Assembly: GCA_949752745.1 (NCBI GenBank)
Contig: OX457033.1
Span: forward strand, 19,135,907-19,199,906
Reading direction: 5' to 3'
Source of the DNA: Protula sp. h YS-2021
Lineage: Eukaryota > Annelida > Polychaeta > Sabellida > Serpulidae
Length of the DNA: 64,000 nt
Positions within the stretch are counted from its first letter, which is position 1. Every line of letters begins with the position of its first letter. The notes beneath the pieces were generated by a model. It made no database searches. It saw only the letters and a program-made list of their open reading frames with translations, and was not told the DNA's origin. Made by a program: the position numbers and the translations under genes. Positions 56,288 through 64,000 of the stretch are shown here, piece by piece.

Positions 56288-59200
56288 CTGCTGGCATAAA
56301 ATATCGCAAGCACTTTTGTTTCACGTACTTTGCAAAATACATTATATCCACTGTAGATACGTTTAGAATAAATATTATACATTGTTTTTGTTTATATATA
56401 TATATATATTATAAATGTTATGTATCTGCAGTTGTGAGCATATATTGATCTTGTTAGTTATAAGAGTTAATATAACTCAGAACACACGAGTTATATATTA
56501 TGTTTATCGCCATGAAATTAAAACAAAAGTAACTCAAAATATCCTTGAGGGGTACAAAGCGAAAACCTTTCATAGAAATGGTGCACAAAATGGCACTTTG
56601 CGAATTTCCACGGGGTTATAAGAATACAATTTATACATTACATTTGAATAAAAAACGGTTTACTTTATGTACAGTTTTATAATTGCATTGGCGCTGGACA
56701 CAATATATATATAACTCATAGTGTCATTGAGTTCTTCTACTTATTTTTCGGTTTAATTTAATTTGTTTTAAAAAAGAACAGCTAAATTTGTAAAGATTTT
56801 ATTAACGGGCATACAACTCACTTTTTCTAGTTCTTCAAGGCGCAAGTTCAACTCTTCAATTCTTCTACCTTGTGCCATTTTATCCTGTTCCAGCTGTCGT
56901 ACTTTCGCTTTGAGTTCTTCCGTTTCGCTGTAATGTAATCCGGAGCTCCCGCCCAGTCGGGTGTCATACTGATCAATCTGCAAGAAAATAAAGTTTCAGT
57001 GAAGGAATGTGGTTTTTATAATCACAAGTTTGTTATACTAATCAATCTATGGGAAAATAATAGTTCCCGTAAAGAAAAGTGGCCTCCACAATCATTGGTT
57101 TGCCATACTGATCCATCCGTAAGAAACTGGCCGTTTCGATGGAGGTATGTGGCTGCCATAATCACACGTGTTTTTACACTTATCAGCCTATGAAAAAAGT
57201 TCATATGTAGGAGTAGAGAAATGAGTCTGTCATAATCAAGGGGTTGTCATTCTGCAAAATCTGTGAAAATATAAACGTTCCAGTGCACTAATGTGGCACT
57301 AATGTATTCACAGGTATGTTATGATGATCCATCCAAAAGCAATAAATATTTCTGTGTAAGAATACGGCTTTCATTATCAAAAGTTTGTCATCGTGAATAG
57401 TGATCAATCTATCAGAAAAATAAATGCTCCCTTATGGGAGTATGGCATCCATAATCACTGGATTGCTACTGACCAATCTATAAAGACCTTGACAGATTTG
57501 TCATACTTATCCATCTACAAGAAATAAACGTTTCTGTGTAAAACTATGGCTTTCCTAATGAAAAGATGGCAAAGTGATCAATCTATGAGAAAGCAAACGT
57601 GATTAAATTGATATTCCCGTGTAGGAATGCTTCTATTATTATCACAGGTATGTCATATTAACCAGTCTATTAGGAAATAGATCTTTCCATGTAGGAATGC
57701 GACTGTCATTACCACAGGTTTCCCATGACTGACGTCATTCACGTTACATAAATATTTCGATAAACACCTAAAGAATCGAAAAATGTACAGAAAACGATAC
57801 CAGTTAGATACTTAAGGCTTCACTTTCAATCTCACAATCAGTGATTGGTTTCCAGCTTACGTTACTGGAGCCATCTTGCGGTAATGGAAACGGTGAGGTC
57901 ACTTTGATCACCAGAGAAGCTCTCAAGACGGACTGGGGTGCATTGTCATGTATATTAATGCATTAATTATTCAAGCTTATGTTTCCTTGCATTAAACATA
58001 CACCACTGTTGCTATTCAAAAGAGCTGTCAAAATGTTTGGGGATGCTAACTGGAAAATGCGTTTATATTTTTCACCATAATAGACTTTTCTTGTTGCCGT
58101 ATTCTAGTTTTTGTTCGAGCAGTACTATATTTAATATAATCGTTTGCGTTATTTCTTTGTTAACTTTGCACAATTTATTAAGGTCTATTTAACTTTTTCG
58201 CGTAACAGGGCAAAGAAATACAAGGTTGTATTGCCGGATTAGTGCTTGATTCAAAATGTAAGTGCAGCAGTACCTTAACTGCAATTTCCATAACTTCATT
58301 ATTCAAAACTGATCCGATATTCTCAAAAACTGAGACGCGCTGGCGCAAATCATCTAGTTGTTTTGTCACCTCTGCAAATAAAAACGAATATAGTTAGTAC
58401 AATTATTTACATGTTATGCATGTATATTATGCGTTTTCTTTAAACCCAAAACACATGTAAGAAATGAAATATTATAGCATTATTTTGGGCATGAGATGAT
58501 CATTCTTTTTCTATATTGTTAGTGTAAACTTAAACTTTTTTCCTAAAAGTCCTAAAACTTCACCATATCAGCTGTTGAGAAATAACAGGTGTGGAACATT
58601 CCCATTAGAAAACTATAGCGTCGGCAGTATTAAATATATACATTTGCAATTCTGACCAATAATACTTGCAATTTCGCTGATTTGATTTGACAAATTCCAA
58701 GGTTTCGGATTAAAAGATGATATACAGAATATAATAAGTTTATCGACTGTTTGTCTCACTAACACAACGTTTTTTGCCTTTTGGGGTGTTATAACAGCGT
58801 TATAACCTGTGACTGAGTAAGTTCCACCGGAAGCTGAAGCTGCGCCAGTGGAATCAGCAGCAGCAGCCGCCATACTATTGCGTATCCCGGTATCTTTCTG
58901 TCTTACCACATCCCCACTAGCAGCGGAGATAGTGTTGTGTGCCCCTGCATGGTTCTCCGTTCCTTTGCTATTCAACGACCCTTTTTCCAAAGACGCCTTG
59001 ATCTAAAATTAAAATAAAACCAAGAAACGTTTAAAAGTATTCGTTTTCAATTTATTATGCATCGTGTGCTATAACCTGCATAAATTAAACTTAATGTTAA
59101 AAAAAGAAAATGTGCAATGTTTTTGTTTCTCATTTTGTTTGTTTTGTTTTAGAAAGGCACAAACATATGGCATAACGCATTAAAGCTTGAGATTGAACCT

Positions 59201-62200
59201 CGTAATTGTTACAAACATATTTTTGGACTGCAATGCTTAAAATATAAGAAACAGGTTTGAAGTCAATACGACTTTTCATTTTTGAGATATCTGGCACACA
59301 ACATTTTGTTAAAAATATAAACACATTTATGTAATGACGTTATATGTCGTATTCGTTCGTACTGCTCATGAAAAAATTGATAGAATCTTTCGGGCTTAAC
59401 AAGAAATAAATTTGAACTTTCTCCGATGTTCAGCGGGACAAAGAATTTCACGTAATGATGTCATACGCATTCCTTAGTAAAGAAAAACGTAACGGGACCT
59501 ACTCAAGTAATAAACAGACCAAATTTGAAGATATATTGCACGTTTTCGAGATATATTGCACACAACATTATGTGTACAAGAGACTTACACACACACACAT
59601 GTTCAAATGATGTCCATACACAGAACCTAAAAAAACTGCATATGACGATATAATTATGGTTCTGTTTCACAGATATAATCAAAAGATAAACCGAGTCCCT
59701 GTTTTATTTTTATTACAAATTAAAAAGAAGTTGGCGCTCTTAACCCAAAATGTAAATTGTTTTGGTACTCTAAAAATGTCTTTCTAACCTTTTCAATTCG
59801 AGAGAGTTCACTCGTGACTTTTTCCAGTTTCTCTTCTGATTCTTGTGAAGAGCTAGATAATGTTTGTATATTGTCGTGCAATTCTATAGCGACATCATTT
59901 ATTTTGTCGTTCACTTTTTCCAGGTGTTTCATGATGCTTTTCTCCATATGTTGATTGACTTTGTTCTCTGTGATCTGAAATTTCAAATTTAAATAGAGGG
60001 ACTTCTGCAATATACAAGGCTATTTTCTCTTTTAATTTCAACTGATGTATAATCATAGTGTATTTGTTACGCATTAAACATTATTGCAGGTGGTTTTAGT
60101 TTATTTACATGTTTCGTGATCGGTCCCTCTGCATTCACTGCAGTAAATGTGCCAACTAAACCCAAGGAAACGCCATTAAGGTTGAATTTGTGTTTCTGTT
60201 TATTTTGTTTATTATGCCGTTTGAAATTTTCTCCATTTACACAAATTACCAATCATATATTCTATTACTGGGCAATTAATTTGATTTTAAAAAATTATCT
60301 GTTTTATTTTAATATTACACCTTTAATATTTCATCAATAACTGTAACTTTCAAGAATAAAATAATATTTTGTATAAAACTGTTTTCTACTGAGTTATGAT
60401 TTCTACATTTGATTTTATATTTAAACTAAATTGTTGGATCTAAATAAAATTTAATGTTTACAACTTTAATAATGCATTACAAGTGCAATATATAGTGCAA
60501 AGATTACTGAAAAAATTCTGGCAAGTAGTTTGAATATTGATACAATGAAGACCGAAAAGTAATGGTTCTTTAAACCAAGTGTGGAAATGTTTCCCACTGC
60601 GTTCTTTTAAAAGATACCGTTATAGCAATCTTACCATTTGCAAGCATATCTTACACCTGATCATCTTGACTTTGCATTCGCCAGAGTAATGATTCACTTC
60701 CTGCAAATATACAGATTGATTTGAAATGAAAAGGTTATTGCAGGATTGACTCATTGTGTCTGACAAAAAATAGCATCAATCAGTTTCTATACGAAATCCC
60801 TAGTCGAGGGTATTTTTTATTAAATATTAACTCTCATACTATAAAATTTGGTGTTTTGCCATTAAAACGTCTCTATTTATAAGAATTGAAATAAGCATTC
60901 CTTCTGTTTTAATTAAATTCAAATAACTTTTTAATTTTGCAGCAATGATATGTGACGATAAAATGAACGACTTGCTAAATTTTTGCAATATTGACCCAAC
61001 ATTTTAATTTTATTTGTGAATTGTCACACAAAATTCAATGTTATTTATTTCTGTAAATCTACCACATTCCGCCCGTACGAAATAGCCCACTTTGCACAGT
61101 TAAGAGTCGTTCATCGGTTGCAGAATATACATTTATAATGTTCCAACAGATTTGGATAAAACGTCAAAAGTTAGTAATTAATAATGAAAGCTATTTCTTA
61201 AATTTAAACGCCAGTGTTAAATGGTAGAGAGCGTTTTTTAACAGTATAAACTAAGACTTTGACAGAAAGGGGTGTTTCAAGATTTGTGACGTATTAATTA
61301 ACCACGCCTGAAGGAACTGATATATAGTTTTCAATCGTATTATGATTTATTTAATAACAGAAATTCTTATTGATATAAGCTTTCATTTCAAATAGCGCAA
61401 AGGCACAACTTACATGTTTGCGCAAAATATTTTTCTTTCCACAGTATGAACAATCAAATGGAACCATTAAGCATTCCTCCAGGTGACCCTTTATATCGGC
61501 AACAAAAGAAAAAAATAGACATTCGCACAACCAATTCTGTTGAACATAAAATAGATTATTTGCTAAGTTATGTTTGCATATTGTGCTGATCTCTAGATAT
61601 AACAATCAGGAATATATCATTTAGACACTTAATAACTTGATTTCTCTTTTTTTAACAATCAGTCAAATGACAGCTGTTATTATCAATAAATGGTCTCATT
61701 TTTGCAAAAAATAAGATATAGATATATGCATATATTATTGATTCAGTCCCCTTAAAAATATACTTAAAACTGAGATATACTGCAACTTTGTGGCACATGC
61801 TAAGAGCATTGATAAATGGAAAACGCGACTTCTGCATGGAGAGTGCTGGTTGACTAAACAATTGCGTTATATAACCAGTGGGAAAGTCCCGCTTCTATTT
61901 TCACTTCCATAAATTCTGACTGTCAGCCAAGACAGAAATATAAGCAAATCACCTGTCATATATTTGTATGTTTGTCGACTAGGGTTGGAAAGGGTTATGA
62001 TTTTAAGTACATTCTTAATGACTGGCCCTATATACAATTCATTTTTTTCTCCGAGTTTACGTTATCAGTTTTATAGTTCTTACTTAAGTGTGCACATGAG
62101 CTGAAGATTGATTGCTTGTACAGTATATATAAATAAGAATTTACTTCATTGATTAACACAGGTCTGTTGGGCGTGTGTGAAATAAAAACGCTTTTGCTAA

Positions 62201-63098
62201 AGTAGATACTGGTTAATTTCTGGCGAATACATGCAGGTTTTGGTGAAGGGGACAGGGCCGGGGTTCAACCAAAATTATCCCAGCAAACATTAAGACGTCA
62301 GAATGACGTCGGGTTCCGACCTAAATCCGACGTCGGAATTAAGTCGGTTTTAGGTTGTATATGAAATTGGAACCGACGTCGGATTCCTACCTGAAACTGA
62401 CTAGAGTTATATAATTAATAGATAATTAATTATTAAACTGCTGTTGTGAAATACATACGAAAGCCTTTTCCATGTAAATTTTTACAATCTAGGAAGAAAA
62501 ATATCGACGCGCCATCAAAATTCTAAAATTTTCATGTAAAAATTACGTGTTTTCTTCCTCTTTTTCAAAATGACTTCCATTTCCGGTGAGCGTTTTGGTC
62601 GTTTTTGCAACGTCGGAATGACGTCAGAAAACCGACGTCGCCTCGACGTCGGAATAAAGTCGGGTTTTAGGGTAATAGGTCAGAACATGGTTGTGAAGTC
62701 GTCGGGACCAAAATACAACCTTTTTTAACCAAAAAAAGACATCGGTTGTTTGCTGGGATCAGGAGGAGCGAGTCATTTTTTGGTGAAAATTAACTGTCAT
62801 TCCTTTTTGAATTTGAGAGGGTGTGTGTGTGTGTGTGCGTGTGTGTGTGGAGGGGGGGGGGGGTGGCGGTTGCAATCTCTGACTCCCAACCCCTACCCCT
62901 ACCTGGATCCGCCATTGTTATAATTACTTGAGCATAGCTCACCTTCAACATTTTGAATACAAGCAAGCGTTCACAGTGTAGACAGTTTGTTTTACGCATT
63001 TCGCATTCTGCAGTCAGATGCTTCTTTTCGTCAGATAAAGGAATGAGAAGCCCACAGATGCATTCCAAGCGCTTGTGTTTACAACTTCTTTCATGGTC
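55412..63098 (-). CDS. TRAF-family adaptor, TRAF1/2-like, 5' end outside window
   Basis: TRAFs are trimeric adaptors that link TNF-receptor and IL-1/Toll-type receptors to NF-kB and JNK signalling. Nine exons can be joined, all phase 0: 62943-63098, 61414-61488, 60635-60700, 59789-59974, 58760-59002, 58274-58369, 56822-56977, 56042-56287, 55412-55636. They give about 482 residues: zinc fingers, a coiled coil, then a complete MATH/TRAF-C domain. NIASGCPLFC and the ending IKVMVDLTDL are closest to TRAF2 (SGCPLFC, KAIVDLTGL). A RING domain would lie beyond 64,000 if present. The zinc-finger set seen (about three) is fewer than in TRAF2 or TRAF3. Whether this is the single ancestor of TRAF1/2 or a lineage-specific copy cannot be told here. 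Confidence 0.92.
56822..59974 (-). CDS. TRAF coiled-coil exons
   Basis: Exons are 59789-59974, 58760-59002, 58274-58369 and 56822-56977. The first and last are strong heptad segments (MKHLEKVNDKINDVAIELHD; LKAKVRQLEQDKMAQGRRIE). The 58760 exon is different: Ala/Ser/Gly-rich (MAAAAADSTGAASASGG), and its donor at TTA-GTGAGA is one of two good phase-0 options (the other is GTG-GTAAGA). The 58274 exon has two competing acceptor AGs two bases apart; only the second keeps frame with phase 0. These two edges are the weak points of the model. Confidence 0.75.
57000..57720 (-). repeat. Degenerate acceptor-side array of a TRAF exon
   Basis: About eight diverged units repeat the 5' edge of the exon ending at 56977: ATACTGATCAATCT followed by (A)GAAAATAAA. 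In gene sense this is TTTATTTTC, a short gap, then AGATTGATCAGTAT, i.e. pyrimidine tract, AG and the first exon bases. Units also share GGAATGTGGCT and ATAATCACAGG. Divergence is much higher than in the CNTRL arrays. Confidence 0.75.
60635..63098 (-). CDS. TRAF zinc-finger exons
   Basis: Exons are 62943-63098, 61414-61488 and 60635-60700. The Cys/His spacing is TRAF-type: ICGLLIPLSDEKKHLTAECE then TNCLHCERLLVFKMLK; GHLEECLMVPFDCSYCGKKN then ILRKH; and HYSGECKVKMIRCKICLQM. Each finger is split at or near an exon edge, as in other TRAF genes. The acceptor of the middle exon (ATAAAG before GGTCACC) follows a good T-rich tract. Upstream fingers may lie off the right edge; I found none between 63,100 and 64,000. 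Confidence 0.86.
61489..62942. other. TRAF intron with inverted-repeat element
   Basis: A 1.45-kb AT-rich intron. It holds the 481-bp element described separately and a GT/G-run microsatellite at 62817-62862. Confidence 0.6.
62278..62758. mobile_element. 481-bp non-autonomous DNA element with 12-bp perfect inverted termini
   Basis: The ends are TCCCAGCAAACA and TGTTTGCTGGGA. The interior is dominated by CCGACGTCGG-type subrepeats in both orientations (CGACGTCGGAATTAAGTCGG and relatives) and has no coding frame. Small elements with CCCAGCAAAC ends are widespread in animal genomes, as I recall. I see no clear target-site duplication. Confidence 0.75.
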
Positions 63099-64000
63099 CT
63101 AAAAATACACTACAGTGTAAATGTAAATAAACATAATCATGTATTTGCATTAAGTCTCGTATAAGGGGGCGGGTTGCGGGGGGGGGGAGGGGGGAGGGGG
63201 AGGGGGGAGGGGGGAGGGGGAGGGGGGAGGGGGGAGGGGGGTGCGTCAGAACAATAATGAATGGGACTAAGATAGATGTAAACCCATTCTGCTGTTCAGT
63301 ACTTTTAATAGCAATATTAGGGTAAATTATTAGGAATAGAAACTGCTGCTACTAACAGAATACCCCCTCCCTCCTCCCCCCCCCCCCCCGCCTAAAAAAG
63401 TACCAAACACGGAATAAATGTTGTTATTACAATATATTTAGCATTCATTCAGCACGGTATGCATATAACATATAAACATTTAATGCTTATTTCTGATATC
63501 AAAAGAAAATTAAAGATTTCTGATATCAAAATATAATTAAAGATATCAATAAATCAATATATATGTAGATCTCATATATAACAGTTTTGTAATTTGGATC
63601 CCTGCTAATTGATTTTTCTTTTCAAAACAGCCAGATATTTTAGTTCGTCATCAGCCAATTGTATGTTACTTTTATATTATATCATATATGATTACAACTT
63701 GTATATCTGATGATCTCATATTTCGTTGAATATTCTTAGTGTTGTAATTTTACTTCCTTTTTAGGTTTTATCATTGTTATGAAGAAGGTGCAGATATTCC
63801 CACTGTTGAACCTCGTATTAATATATGTGCTTCCCGATCTCCAACTGAGGGAAATTTAGCTCTTTTAAATGTTGGAATAGTCATCATATTTATAAAAATA
63901 TTAATTGTGACATAAAAATCGCAATTAATATTTTAAATATTTTCCTGATTATGGGGTGCAGAGTAAATCTGTTCACAGAAAACTGCAATAGAATCTGTCG
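63099..64000. other. Sequence upstream of the first TRAF exon in view
   Basis: AT-rich with a G-run array (GGGGGA units) at 63170-63241 and a poly-C run at 63375-63390. No RING exon or other gene is visible. Confidence 0.55.
63170..63241 (+). repeat. G-rich (GGGGGA)n tract
   Basis: Ten or more runs of five to nine G separated by single A; a strong quadruplex-forming pattern on the plus strand. Confidence 0.9.

Noticed and set aside
63099..64000. RING-finger exon for the TRAF gene
   Set aside because: No Cys/His pattern was found on the minus strand here; the 5' end is assumed to be outside the window.

Overview
This looks like animal nuclear DNA carrying parts of three intron-rich genes. 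No prokaryotic or organellar features were seen. I rebuilt the genes by joining reading frames across GT-AG boundaries with matching phase.

Layout. (1) About 1.4-38.4 kb, minus strand: a complete centriolin gene (CNTRL), with 51 coding exons and about 2,760-2,780 residues. It has N-terminal leucine-rich repeats, a very long coiled coil, a Pro/Gln-rich insert and an Arg/Ser-rich tail. (2) 42.3-49.7 kb, plus strand: a complete INPP5E, the ciliary inositol-polyphosphate 5-phosphatase, with 12 coding exons and 658 residues, ending in the CaaX box CSVQ. (3) 55.4-63.1 kb, minus strand: the 3' nine exons of a TRAF gene (zinc fingers, coiled coil, MATH domain) most like TRAF1/2. Its RING end lies beyond the right edge. 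CNTRL and INPP5E are head to head across about 3.9 kb. INPP5E and the TRAF gene converge across about 5.7 kb.

The most unusual feature is a set of tandem arrays built on splice junctions. At ten donors (nine in CNTRL, one in INPP5E) the last 4-90 nt of the exon, the donor site and the first part of the intron repeat 2 to about 86 times into the intron. Three further arrays sit at or against acceptors (two in CNTRL, one in the TRAF gene). From memory, a class of minisatellite that copies exon ends with their donor sites was described in amphioxus under the name 'mirage'. That recollection, the frequent poly-G/poly-C runs and the chordate-like linkage suggest Branchiostoma or a close relative. 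This is an inference.

The linkage itself is notable. In human, TRAF1-C5-CNTRL lie together at 9q33.2, and INPP5E and TRAF2 lie near each other at 9q34.3. The window appears to hold the ancestral cluster. CNTRL and INPP5E both act at the centrosome and cilium. The TRAF gene is an immune and cell-death signalling adaptor with no evident functional tie to them.

The rest is AT-rich intron and spacer with microsatellites, two small elements with perfect terminal inverted repeats, and a near-palindrome of about 300 bp in the CNTRL-INPP5E spacer.
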